From positions 77,920 through 141,919 of the forward strand of contig JBCCBV010000007.1 of assembly GCA_039033855.1 (NCBI GenBank): DNA of 64,000 nucleotides, given 5' to 3'. Made by a program: the position numbers and the translations under genes. Shown piece by piece: positions 42,101 through 50,101 of the stretch (positions are counted from its first letter, which is position 1; each line of letters starts with the position of its first letter). The notes below the pieces were generated by a model, which saw nothing but the letters and a program-made list of their open reading frames with translations, made no database searches and had not been told where the DNA came from. This stretch comes from JBCCBV01 sp039033855 (GTDB lineage Bacteria; Planctomycetota; Phycisphaerae; Phycisphaerales; Phycisphaeraceae).

Positions 42101-42914
42101 GCCGGTCGATGTCCAGGTGCACCGCGCCGTCGGGGGCGATGCGTCCGCGCAGCCGCACCGGGCCTCGGCCGGCCGGGCCGCGGTCGGGCACGCCCTCTTC
42201 GGCGTATCGGCGGACGATCAGGTCGAGCGTCTGCCCCAGCGGGTGGTCCGGATCGGGATCGATGTTCCCGTCGACGGCCAGGGTCAGCCGCCCGGTCACG
42301 CCGTCGGGTTGGGCAAGCGCCAGCACCAGCCGGCCGTCGCGGATGCGGATCGGGGGGGCTGGACGGCTCGGGCCCGCCTCGCCCGCCGGGGGGGTGTAGG
42401 ACTGGACGTTGTACCGGCCGGTCTCGGGCTCGCGCACGATCGAAAGCTGCGGCTCGAACAGCTCGACGTGGTCCACCAGCCCGTCGCCCCGAAGCCCGGC
42501 GCCGACGTTCAGCCCAAGCTCGACCGCCTTGACCGAAGAAAGCTGGCCCCAGGCCCCTTCGAGCCCGGGCACGCGTCCGGACAGCCCTTCGATGCGCACC
42601 CGACGGCCCGACATCCACAGCACCCGGTCGGCCGACACATCCAGCCCCGAACGCTCGGTGGCCGCAGCGGCCAGCCAACGCGCCACCCGCTCGGGCCGGC
42701 TGGCCCAATACCCGAGCGCCACGCTCGCCACGAACAGCGCCACCAGCACGCCGCCCACACACGCCAGACGTTTGCGGCGGCGGGCCCTGCGTTCCCGTCG
42801 AGGAAGCCGCCTGCGACGCCCCGCCGCGGCGCGGGCCCGAGCCGGCGAGGCCTTGGGGCGTCGCTTGGGCCCAGACGGTTCATGTTTGGAAGCGTCGGTC
42901 ACCGGCGGCTCCAT
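39117..42914 (-). CDS. AsmA-like/DUF3971-type envelope protein
   Basis: A 1265-residue protein. A basic N-terminus is followed by one transmembrane helix at about 50-71 (LACVGGVLVALFVASVALGYWA), then a very long beta-rich periplasmic region with repeated patterns like VRIEGLSGRVPG and LRGRI. The end (ALGLLQSVNLVFAP, LVLQGRTAWLEEVVIESPTFALAGAGRLD and DDPRFGVTPPGV) resembles the C-terminal AsmA/TamB/YhdP domains. This group of bridge-like proteins helps phospholipid or outer-membrane biogenesis. The length is comparable to YhdP. Its start overlaps the divergent promoter region of the tRNA-binding-domain gene. Confidence 0.7.
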   Translation of the reverse strand: MEPPVTDASKHEPSGPKRRPKASPARARAAAGRRRRLPRRERRARRRKRLACVGGVLVALFVASVALGYWASRPERVARWLAAAATERSGLDVSADRVLWMSGRRVRIEGLSGRVPGLEGAWGQLSSVKAVELGLNVGAGLRGDGLVDHVELFEPQLSIVREPETGRYNVQSYTPPAGEAGPSRPAPPIRIRDGRLVLALAQPDGVTGRLTLAVDGNIDPDPDHPLGQTLDLIVRRYAEEGVPDRGPAGRGPVRLRGRIAPDGAVHLDIDRLYLDDALAVYLPPEPARFLAKAKPEGFLQGVEAVYDPNQPDPAERLRHLRVALEDVHLGPAIPAPKLASTRGRAAQIDGVVRWTPGRLALENVRGRLLGIDFTASGETADDGSDYDLTLTAGPGDVPELFTMAAGMAFEEIVRVWQLRGDARTALIDAAAVLESVRPSGRAQAGVKLTRLGPDSELTYEVKIDLLDASFAYEEFRFPVERAQGTIVVADGLLTLQDIAGVGPNGGTVSVQGEVGLGYRDGPIDVRVAAQSVPVDGVLLKALPADVRVVIDRLMHRPSARRLDRDGVVALTDTTGGAAWKPAQWLGLGAASDEDKPADPDAPPPFTLGGFVDFEGHWRLGRPGQILGTVTVRPGVEAESGGSEDGGEVSAPAMGLVYRDMPYPLTVTSGAVVVDDDGVSIVGLEAHGPTGAVARFDGRVPFNVGGADPTDAEPGVRLAGVRAPIDAVFIAALPPEAQEALRELGLRGDLTASGLYDRRRGVIQLLGQTQGAALQPRGLPWSLAQIDADLSFEWIDPEGVALADAAGGGAVVNEPTWGLSIEPKRLRVEREDLSADVRAASGRLRVGDRGLDVVDLRLEHALGAVAIDGVVGGPGQSTSLLIEAHGSDRGDLADTALAQDVLSVIEARKLQGAWQVRGALRSSRDAEGIEAEGAFTLRQGTADLGLPVKDLDADVDFAAGWSERDALPRMRFKLRGLSATVSDRRVDGLEGELDNHARPDELVVERLVGRIGGGAFSVEAARAELSDRGRFHLSAHLADARLEALSEGVPAVGGPAGDAAEASVADQTNPRRQNAAAADLISDSTRAADQGLLSARLDVEGRFDRPDDVRGRAKLGIRNARLYNQPIALGLLQSVNLVFAPSAEPFETGRATLVLQGRTAWLEEVVIESPTFALAGAGRLDVPTAELTLDLQAAPRARLRNEGGLEPLLEGLRRQVAVVQVRGPLDDPRFGVTPPGVVWLSDAWESLVRGFPSGSPAVTAPAEAKP

Positions 42915-42920
42915 CGGCTA

Positions 42921-42926
42921 TCGTCC
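42921..42926 (+). promoter_or_regulatory. -10-like TATCGT upstream of the tRNA-binding-domain gene
   Basis: It would place transcription start near 42933 and leave a leader of about 63 nt, in contrast to the leaderless genes. Confidence 0.35.
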
Positions 42927-42958
42927 TCGCCCCTCTGCGGCCGGGCCGGCCAGGCCCG

Positions 42959-42988
42959 CTCGCGTTTTTCAAGACTCCCCCACGCGAG
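42959..42988 (+). promoter_or_regulatory. leader hairpin before the tRNA-binding-domain gene
   Basis: CTCGCGT (42959-42965) pairs perfectly with ACGCGAG (42982-42988) around a 16-nt loop. The stem ends 7 nt before the ATG at 42996, in the place of a ribosome binding site, so it could affect initiation. Confidence 0.35.
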
Positions 42989-42995
42989 ACGCGCC

Positions 42996-43349
42996 ATGGC
43001 GTTCAAAGACACCATTTCTTTCGATGACTTCGTCAAGATCGACCTCCGGGTCGCCACGATTGTCGAGGCCGAACTCCACCCCAACGCCGACCGTTTGCTG
43101 AAGCTCCAGGTCGATTTGGGCGAAGAACGCCGTCAACTCTGCGCCGGCATCAAAGGAGCCTACGACCCCGACGCCCTGGTGGGTCGGCAGATCGTCGTGG
43201 TGGCCAACCTGGCCCCCCGCAAGATACGCGGCGAAGAAAGCAACGGCATGCTGCTGGCCGCGTCGGTGGCCGACGAAGACGGCGGCGACAAGCAGCTCAC
43301 GCTCATCACGCCCGGCGACGCCATGCCCCCCGGCGCCACCGTCGGCTGA
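42996..43349 (+). CDS. stand-alone tRNA-binding domain (CsaA / MetRS C-terminal type)
   Basis: A 117-residue OB-fold protein. ISFDDFVKIDLRVATIVEAE and HPNADRLLKLQVDLG, then RQLCAGIKG and PRKIRGEESNGMLLA, are the signature of the tRNA-binding domain found at the C-terminus of some methionyl-tRNA synthetases and in CsaA/Trbp111. As an isolated polypeptide it could dimerise and bind tRNA structure non-specifically, aid a synthetase lacking its own domain, or act as a CsaA chaperone. No metG is in the window. Confidence 0.85.
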   Translation: MAFKDTISFDDFVKIDLRVATIVEAELHPNADRLLKLQVDLGEERRQLCAGIKGAYDPDALVGRQIVVVANLAPRKIRGEESNGMLLAASVADEDGGDKQLTLITPGDAMPPGATVG

Positions 43350-43393
43350 GCCGAGCCGGTGGTTTCGCGCTGGAATGTGCTGCGGCCCCGGCG

Positions 43394-45373
43394 TTACCCG
43401 TCGTCGGCCGGCACCGCGCCCAGCCGCTGCTCGAGGTTCTCAAGCGAAAACGGGTACGCCTCGATCGGCAGCCGTGGCTCGAGCAAGATGCCCGCGACCA
43501 GTTGATCTCGGCCGACTCGCCTGAGCGTGTCGAACGTGCTTTGGGTCAGCGGGTCGTACGCATCGATGCGGAACAACACCAGCGCCCGCAGGGTGGGGAC
43601 CGGGTGGGCCACCAGCCGGTCGCTCAGCGGCGCGTCGGCCGCGCCCGAGCCCAGCGTCTGCGCCTGGGCAAAGACCTTGTCGAGCAGTTCGGCGTTCGGC
43701 CCGACCAGCGGAAGATCGGTGGGCCGTGGCTCCGAGCCCAGGGTGACCTCGGACTGACGGGCCGGGCCGTCGAGAAGCGCGAGTTCGGCGCCGGCGCCGG
43801 CCACTTCGACCACGGCGTCGAGCCCTTGCTCGGCGGCGCGTTGCCGCCAGGCGTCGGCGTCGGCGGTGAGCGCCCGATAGCGCAGCAGCGTGCGGGCGTC
43901 GGCTTGGATCTCGTCGTCCACCTCTTCGACCGACTCGGGCGCCCGGGCCGGCTCGGCGGCGGTCAGCCGGACCAGCAGGAACGCCTGGGCGGCGCCTGCG
44001 TCGTCGACCCGGGCCATCGCGGGCGACGCCACGCCGACCTGCGATCGGCGGAGGATCGGAGAGAACGGCCCGGCGCCCTGCATCTCGCGCACGCTGGCCA
44101 CGTAATCGGCGAGCGACACCCGGGGGTCGGCGGTCAGGCGGGCCCCGGCGAGTTCGCGATCGGCCGTCAGGTCGTTGGTCTCGGTCCACTCCGCTGTCGC
44201 ATCAATATGGCTCGGCGCCACGCGGGCCGCCCCGCCGAAGCGGTCGACAAAGCGATCGGCAACTCGCTCGGCCACGACGTCGAGCGAGATCGCTTCGAAC
44301 CCGTCCAGCGCGCGATACCCGTCGGCGGTGCGTTGGGCCCGGCGGGTGTCGTCGTCCAGTTCGGCCAGGGCGCTGCGGATCATCTCACGCGCCAGGTCGG
44401 GCGCCCGCTCGCTGGCGATGCGCTCCACCAGCTTGCGCCGCGCCTCGGGGCTGATGCGCACGCCGTCGGAGGCGGGCGATTCGAGCAGGATCACCTGCAC
44501 GGCCACGTCGCCGGGGTCGACCGGGTTGTCGAGGTCGGCCGCATCGACAAAAGCGTCGACCTCGTGCTGGCGGATCGTGCTGCGTAGCGCCCGGGCCACG
44601 TCGTCCACGCGTAGCACCAGCGCCTCGTACTTCACGCGGGCCGGCCGGAGATAGCCAAAGCCGTAGGGCTCGCTCTCGCCCGGCGCCACCGCGCGGTAGT
44701 CGTTGAAGAGCTCTTGCAGCAGGGCGTCGTCAGGCGCTTCGGCCAACGGCATGGCCGAGGCGGGGATCAGCGCCACCGCGCCATCGACCGTCGAGTACTG
44801 GCGTTGAAACAGGTCGCGCATGGCGGCCGGCGACAGCCGTCGCACGTTGCGCAGGTTGAAGCCGACCTGGATCGCTTGAAATTGACGCACGCCGGCGGGG
44901 GCGTCGAACGTGGGTTCGTTCAAGAACGCCGCGCCCTCGGCCAAGGCCAAGTACTGCTCGACGGCCAGATACTTGCTCAGGGCCGCGTCGATGAAGTCGC
45001 CGGTGACGCGCAGGTCTGCGGCCAACCGGCCGAGCATCAGCGGGCTGGCGCGCAGCTGGGTCTTAAGCAGCCCGAGCGCCGCAGGGCCGGCGTACAGGCC
45101 CGCGTCTTCGGCGGCCTTGGTCGCCAGCATCCACCGTGCTTCTTCCTGACCCACCAAGGGGCCCAGACCCAACGCGCGCAGCAGGCGCAGCTCGACCTCG
45201 GCGGTGCGCAGCTGCTGGACCCGCATCTCGCCGTCGGGTGTTTCGTACACCACCTGATCGAGCGGGTTGGGCAGGAACAGCGACAGCACCGGCTGGATGA
45301 GGAACGCCACCATGAGCAGCGACATGCCTACGGCCAGGATGATTTTGTTGTTGGTACGGAACCACTTGAGCAC
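43394..45373 (-). CDS. PpiD/SurA-like periplasmic foldase, membrane-anchored
   Basis: A 659-residue protein. The N-terminus WFRTNNKIILAVGMSLLMVAFLI forms one transmembrane segment (about 11-33), as in PpiD (SurA_N_3 type). The rest is periplasmic, largely helical and contains a degenerate central domain where PpiD has its parvulin. I do not see conserved parvulin active-site residues. PpiD-like proteins work at the Sec translocon on newly secreted proteins. The GTG at 45373 has a GGAG in CTGGAGAG just upstream; an upstream in-frame ATG at 45424 is less likely. Neighbouring lptD points to envelope assembly. Confidence 0.65.
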   Translation of the reverse strand: MLKWFRTNNKIILAVGMSLLMVAFLIQPVLSLFLPNPLDQVVYETPDGEMRVQQLRTAEVELRLLRALGLGPLVGQEEARWMLATKAAEDAGLYAGPAALGLLKTQLRASPLMLGRLAADLRVTGDFIDAALSKYLAVEQYLALAEGAAFLNEPTFDAPAGVRQFQAIQVGFNLRNVRRLSPAAMRDLFQRQYSTVDGAVALIPASAMPLAEAPDDALLQELFNDYRAVAPGESEPYGFGYLRPARVKYEALVLRVDDVARALRSTIRQHEVDAFVDAADLDNPVDPGDVAVQVILLESPASDGVRISPEARRKLVERIASERAPDLAREMIRSALAELDDDTRRAQRTADGYRALDGFEAISLDVVAERVADRFVDRFGGAARVAPSHIDATAEWTETNDLTADRELAGARLTADPRVSLADYVASVREMQGAGPFSPILRRSQVGVASPAMARVDDAGAAQAFLLVRLTAAEPARAPESVEEVDDEIQADARTLLRYRALTADADAWRQRAAEQGLDAVVEVAGAGAELALLDGPARQSEVTLGSEPRPTDLPLVGPNAELLDKVFAQAQTLGSGAADAPLSDRLVAHPVPTLRALVLFRIDAYDPLTQSTFDTLRRVGRDQLVAGILLEPRLPIEAYPFSLENLEQRLGAVPADDG

Positions 45374-45400
45374 GGTGGCTCTCCAGCAAGCGAATCGGCG

Positions 45401-45406
45401 AGTATA
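45401..45406 (-). promoter_or_regulatory. -10-like TATACT upstream of the PpiD-like gene
   Basis: TATACT on the minus strand would give a leader of about 20 nt with a GGAGAG site before the GTG at 45373. Confidence 0.5.
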
Positions 45407-45586
45407 TCGCCCTGCCGGACGCACGAGTTCTGGGGCGTTTCACCCGGGTCGGCGCCGTGGCCTAGTGGCTTCAACCCGGCCGTGCCCGCTGCGAGATTCG
45501 ATGGCCGAGGACGGACCCCCGGCGGCTAGCTCGGGGTGCGATTACGTCGCGCTCCCAGCCTTGCTCAGAGCTGGCTCAGGGCCGCG

Positions 45587-48500
45587 TCAGGGACCGCCCA
45601 GCAGGCGCGGGTTGCCCGCCCCGCCCCGGAGCCCGTCGGGGATCAGCACCAGGCCGAGGGTCTGCTCGTCGTCGAGTTGGTCGAAGGTCGTGACGACCTG
45701 CAGCCGCCAGCGGGGCAGCCGCCGTTCGAGGGTGAACGCCAGCGTGCGCGACTCGTTGGCGGAAAAGTCCAGGCGTTGCCGGCCGATGACGCGGTACTTC
45801 TCGGTCAATTGGTACGACCCGCCGTAGGTCAGCAGTTGGGCGTCGAGGTCGTCGAGCTCGGTGTAGTCGAGCGTGGCCCGCAGGCGGCGGCCGTGGTCGA
45901 GTTCGGCGCCGATACGCCACCGTTCCACCTGGCCGGTCTGCAGGCTTTGGGTGACGTCGCCGGACATCCCCACGACCTGGGTCACGGCCCAGCGGGCCTC
46001 GGCCTGGAGGTGGTCGCCGCCGCGCGCGAGTTCCGGCCGGTAATCGAAGAACCGGCCGACCACCGCGTCGGCGCCGTCGGGCGCTTGTTCGCTTTGGAAC
46101 ACGGCCTGCACCCGGGCCGACAACCACTCGACCACGCGCTGGGCGCCGGGGCGGCCGCGCCTGGTTTCCCAGGTGTTGGTCAGGCCGAAGGCGAGCGTCG
46201 TGCCGTCGGCCAGTGATTCGACCTCCTCGTCGAACGCGGGGATGTCTTCCGGCGCCAGGGTGGTTCCGGCCAGCGTGGCTTGGACCTCCGGCGTGACGAC
46301 GTGCCTGAGCCCGTCCACGTCGAGCAGGCGGTTGCGCGCCGCCGTCGGCCGGCCGGCCAACTCGGTGGACGCCCGGGCGCCGACCTGCCCCCAGAAACGG
46401 ACCGGGTCGTCGTCGGCGTTGGAGTTGAAGGTCTCAAACCCGTCGTCGTACCCCGTAAAGCGCCCGACCACGAAAGGGGTGAAGTTGACCGGACCCAGGT
46501 CGAGCGGTGCGCGCACCTCTTGGCGGAAATCGACGCGGGCCACGCCTTGGGTGGGCAAGCCCGCGGCCTCGGCCGTTTCGCGGAAGCTGATGTCCGGGGC
46601 GAAGCCGAACACGTCGGCCGACCCCGCGGCGCTGAACCCGCGTTCGTCGGGCGTGTCGTCGCCGAAGCGCGCCTGCAGGTAGCCGACCCGGGCCTCGCTC
46701 AAGAAGGTCAGCCCCAGGTCTTCGAGCCCCGGCAGGGCGAAGCTGTTGACCGTGACCTCGGGCAGGCGGTCGAGCACGAACCCCGGCGCGCTAAGCGGCG
46801 CCAACTGCGGGGTGAAGTCGGTGGGCTGGAACGCCGCTTCGATCGACGCCGACCACGTGTCGCGCCGACGCACCAACGCCCCGGCGATCTGGTACGGCGC
46901 ATCCTCGTAGGCGCGACTCGGAAAGAACTCTTCGAGAAACGTGGGGTCGCTGGCGTAGCCGACGTTGGCGAAGAAGTCGACGGCGCCCGGCAGCGACTGG
47001 CGGTGCTGCCAAAACGTGAACCCCCGAGTCGAGCCGGTTTGTTCGACGTCGTTCCGGCCGCCGATCTCGTCTTCGCCGGTGTCGTTGGGCAAGAGGTAGG
47101 CCTCCCACACGCCGCGGTACGTGGCGCGCTCGTAGTCGAGCCGGTGGCCCAGGCCCAGGCCGGCCTCGCCGCGGAAGTCGATGTCGGCGTCGATCTGCAC
47201 GCCGTCGATCGGCGCGACGCCCAGCAGTCCGAGCGCATCCCAGCGGGTGCGCACCTCGGCGCCGTTGTCGCTGGAGTACCCAGCCGAGGCACGGCGTAAG
47301 GGCACGTCGCGTCCGCGGCCGGCGGCGTAAGGCAGCCAGAGCACGGGGGTGTCGCCCAGGCGAGCCGTCAGGTCGGTGGCCTCGAACTCCAGGCCCGGAC
47401 CCCCGGCGACCTCGGCCCGTCGGACCTCGACTTCGCCCAGGCCGATCGAGACGTGCGGCACGGCGAACTCGGAGGTGGTCAGCCGTGCGTCGTTGGCCAG
47501 GAACCGATCTGAAGAGGCCTGACGAAGCACGCCGGCCCGCAGGTACAACGGCACGCCGCGCTCGGGCTCCCAGGTGTGCAGCACCGCGTCGAGCAGCACG
47601 GCCCGGTCGGCCTCAAGGTCGTAGTACGCCTTGGCGGCGCGGACGGTCATCTGCCCGTCGCTGATGATCGCGTCGTCTTCGAGATACACGCCGGCCAGGT
47701 CGCGGGCTTGCACGTCGCCGGGCGTGGTCGGGCCCGAGGCGTCGCCGCCGGCGTCGCGCAGGAACAGCACCATGCGTTCGGATTGCAACGTCACGGTGCG
47801 CCCGGTCTGCCCGTCGACAAAGCCCATGCGCACCGGGCCATAGAGCATGAGCGCGTCGGGTTCTTCGCCCTGGCCGATCCGATAGGCGAAGTCGCCGCCG
47901 CCGATGAACAGCGACCCCCGGCTGGGCAACACGCCGGGCGCAAGCACCTGAGCATCGACCGGGCTGTCGGGCGTGTCCAGCGCGCTCGCAACGCCGGGCG
48001 CACCTGCGCCGGCGGTGGCGCTTGCGTTTGGGTCTGCGCCTGGTGCGTCGGTATCGGTCAGCGCGGCGCCGGGTTGAGCCGAGCGCACCGCTTCGGCGAA
48101 CGTCCGGGGGTCTGCCTTGCGCAGCGACTCGATCGCCAGGCTTGTGGAGGCGTCCTCGATCGCGTCGCGCCGGGCCAGCCGTAGCGCGGCTTGCGCTGGG
48201 GTCTCCAGCGTGCCCGCGTCGGGCGGTGCAAAGACGTTGTTTTCTGCGTCGCGGCGCTGGGCGAAGCGCTCGGCGGCTTGCTGGACCACCTCCGCGTCGG
48301 GCGGGCCGTCCAAGCGCCTGAGCATGCCGGTGGTGAGCTGCACCCCGCCGTGGGTGGCGGCGGAGACGGTCATCACGGGCGCTTCGGCGGACGCCCCGGC
48401 GGCGCCGGCCAACCGGCGCGCGTCCAGCAGCATCGCGTCGATCCGCAGCACGCCTTGGGGCGCTCCCGCGGGTTGCTCGAGCCGTACGACCGCCTGCTCG

Positions 48501-48802
48501 GCTCGGAACCCGTAGGCGCCCAGGCGGAAGCGCACGCCCTCGCGCAAGTAGGCCCAGCGGACGTTCGGGTCGGACGGGTCCGCCCAGCCGGACACCAGGC
48601 GCGCCGACAGTTCGAGCGGGTCGCGCAACGCCGGCGACTCAAACGGAGACCGCCAGGCCTCGACATCGTCCGCGCTCACCGCTGGCGCCGGCGTGACTTG
48701 TTCGATCGCGCCCGGGCCCGCGGTCGCGGCGTGGCAAACCCCCAGCGCGAGCGACAACGCCGCGATGCGTCCTTGCGCGGAATCAGCGGCGTGACCGCCC
48801 AT
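45587..48802 (-). CDS. lptD: LPS-assembly protein LptD (OstA), large
   Basis: A 1071-residue outer-membrane protein. A signal peptide lies in the first 30 residues. The N-terminal 350 residues resemble the OstA beta-jellyroll that receives LPS from LptA (YLEDDAIISDGQMTVRAAKAYYD). The rest is a large beta-barrel with alternating strands (TDLTARLGDTPVLWLPYAAG, LTYGGSYQLTEKYRVIG, TLAFTLERRLPRWRLQVVT). LptD with LptE inserts LPS into the outer leaflet. The start at 48802 is preferred to 48823 because TAGACT ends 8 nt upstream. An Ala/Asp-rich insertion lies around residues 180-260. Confidence 0.8.
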   Translation of the reverse strand: MGGHAADSAQGRIAALSLALGVCHAATAGPGAIEQVTPAPAVSADDVEAWRSPFESPALRDPLELSARLVSGWADPSDPNVRWAYLREGVRFRLGAYGFRAEQAVVRLEQPAGAPQGVLRIDAMLLDARRLAGAAGASAEAPVMTVSAATHGGVQLTTGMLRRLDGPPDAEVVQQAAERFAQRRDAENNVFAPPDAGTLETPAQAALRLARRDAIEDASTSLAIESLRKADPRTFAEAVRSAQPGAALTDTDAPGADPNASATAGAGAPGVASALDTPDSPVDAQVLAPGVLPSRGSLFIGGGDFAYRIGQGEEPDALMLYGPVRMGFVDGQTGRTVTLQSERMVLFLRDAGGDASGPTTPGDVQARDLAGVYLEDDAIISDGQMTVRAAKAYYDLEADRAVLLDAVLHTWEPERGVPLYLRAGVLRQASSDRFLANDARLTTSEFAVPHVSIGLGEVEVRRAEVAGGPGLEFEATDLTARLGDTPVLWLPYAAGRGRDVPLRRASAGYSSDNGAEVRTRWDALGLLGVAPIDGVQIDADIDFRGEAGLGLGHRLDYERATYRGVWEAYLLPNDTGEDEIGGRNDVEQTGSTRGFTFWQHRQSLPGAVDFFANVGYASDPTFLEEFFPSRAYEDAPYQIAGALVRRRDTWSASIEAAFQPTDFTPQLAPLSAPGFVLDRLPEVTVNSFALPGLEDLGLTFLSEARVGYLQARFGDDTPDERGFSAAGSADVFGFAPDISFRETAEAAGLPTQGVARVDFRQEVRAPLDLGPVNFTPFVVGRFTGYDDGFETFNSNADDDPVRFWGQVGARASTELAGRPTAARNRLLDVDGLRHVVTPEVQATLAGTTLAPEDIPAFDEEVESLADGTTLAFGLTNTWETRRGRPGAQRVVEWLSARVQAVFQSEQAPDGADAVVGRFFDYRPELARGGDHLQAEARWAVTQVVGMSGDVTQSLQTGQVERWRIGAELDHGRRLRATLDYTELDDLDAQLLTYGGSYQLTEKYRVIGRQRLDFSANESRTLAFTLERRLPRWRLQVVTTFDQLDDEQTLGLVLIPDGLRGGAGNPRLLGGP

Positions 48803-48810
48803 GCGCGGCG

Positions 48811-48816
48811 AGTCTA
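48811..48816 (-). promoter_or_regulatory. -10-like TAGACT for lptD
   Basis: The hexamer ends 8 nt before the ATG at 48802 on the minus strand, without a Shine-Dalgarno sequence. It sits in the 45-nt gap after the GT4 gene, so lptD can be transcribed separately. Confidence 0.5.
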
Positions 48817-48847
48817 AGGCCAACCCGGGCCGGGCGCTTCGAGTTCG

Positions 48848-50101
48848 TTACGCGGCGCGGCGCAACGGCGTGTCTGACTGATCTGCGACCGCACAGCCCG
48901 CCGGACGCGCCGCCGCATCGCCCGCCTGGGTGGATTGAAGCGAGGCTTGCTCGGGCGTGGCTCCGGTAACCCGGTCGTAGAGGTCGATCATGCGGTGCAT
49001 TCGCAGGTCGAAGCCGTAGAAGCGACGGGCCCGGGCCTGGCCCGCACCGGCCAGACGCGCCCGGCGATCGTCGTTCGACAGCAGCATCGACAGCGCGGCC
49101 GGCCATCCGACGGGGTCTTGATCCAGTACGCACCCGGCCCGGCCGTGGTCGAGCGCTTCGGGCGTTGCGCCCACCGGCGCCGCGGCGACGGCCAACCCGG
49201 TCGCCATGGCTTCGAGCACCGCGTTGGGCAACCCCTCGGTCCGGCTGGGCAGCAGCAGCAGGTCCGCCGCCTGCAGGTACGGGCGCGGGTCGGCCGACCA
49301 CCCGGCGAACCGCACACGTTCGGCCACGCCCAGTGCGCGCGCCTGCTGCTCGAGCGACACTCGACACGGCCCGTCGCCCACCAGCACGAGTTCGGTTTGG
49401 CGGTGCTCAACGTCGAGTTGCGCAAGGGCCTGAATCGCGCGGTCTTGCCCTTTTTCCGGGCTGAGTCGGCCGAGTACCACTACCACGGGTCGGTCCGGCG
49501 ACAGGCCGATCGACAGCCGGGCCTGCTCGCGGGTCATCGTCCGTTGGTAGTCGTCGATATCGACGCCGTTGGGGATCAGCGCGAGCTTGTCCCGGCCGAT
49601 GCCGAAGCGCAGGGCCTGCTCGTACAGCCGGTCGCTGACCGCGGCCACCGCGTCGTATCGGGGCAGGGTCCAGCGGTCGAGCTTGTCGTACAGGCGGACT
49701 CGGGTCGTCTCGCCGGTGAACCCGTGCATCGTGCTCACGAGTTGCATGGGGTGGAAACGGCGGACCACCCGGCCGAGCAGGTTGGTCTTGTAGTCGTGCG
49801 CGTGCCAGATGCGCACGCCGAGCCTTCGGCAGAGCCCCAGCAGCCGGGCGACGGCGATCGGGTCGAGCGGGCCGTGCTCGGGGATGGCGTGGAACGCGCA
49901 GCGGTGTTCCGCGGCGCGCTCGGCCAGCGTGTCGATTTCCGCGCAGCCGGCCGGGTGCAGATACGCCGCGGCCATCGGGTAGCGCGCCGGGGCGTGAGCC
50001 GGCGAGCGCAAGATCGTTTTGTCGGGGCCGCCGCCGGCGTTCGCCACCACGCGCACGTGCAGCACCGGCCAGCGGTCTTCGGGGGACGATCCGGGTTTCA
50101 T
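48848..50101 (-). CDS. family 4 glycosyltransferase
   Basis: A 417-residue GT-B transferase. N-terminal acceptor domain with GGGPDKTIL and HAHDYKTNLLG; C-terminal nucleotide-sugar domain with VVVVLGRLSPEKGQDRAI, LVLVGDGPCRVSLE, and the E-x7-E-like SRTEGLPNAVLEAMATGLAV. The ATG overlaps the stop of the radical SAM gene (TGATG). It is the last gene of an O-antigen-ligase/radical SAM/GT4 operon, so the product probably builds or decorates a surface polysaccharide. The tail after residue 385 is low-complexity. Confidence 0.88.
   Translation of the reverse strand: MKPGSSPEDRWPVLHVRVVANAGGGPDKTILRSPAHAPARYPMAAAYLHPAGCAEIDTLAERAAEHRCAFHAIPEHGPLDPIAVARLLGLCRRLGVRIWHAHDYKTNLLGRVVRRFHPMQLVSTMHGFTGETTRVRLYDKLDRWTLPRYDAVAAVSDRLYEQALRFGIGRDKLALIPNGVDIDDYQRTMTREQARLSIGLSPDRPVVVVLGRLSPEKGQDRAIQALAQLDVEHRQTELVLVGDGPCRVSLEQQARALGVAERVRFAGWSADPRPYLQAADLLLLPSRTEGLPNAVLEAMATGLAVAAAPVGATPEALDHGRAGCVLDQDPVGWPAALSMLLSNDDRRARLAGAGQARARRFYGFDLRMHRMIDLYDRVTGATPEQASLQSTQAGDAAARPAGCAVADQSDTPLRRAA

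Noticed and set aside
41250..43349. A 699-codon open frame on the plus strand, antisense to the AsmA-like gene
   Set aside because: It is a shadow of GC-rich codon usage. Its translation is low-complexity His/Arg/Gly-rich, and the minus-strand frame has a membrane helix and AsmA-like features. Only its last 117 codons belong to the tRNA-binding-domain gene.
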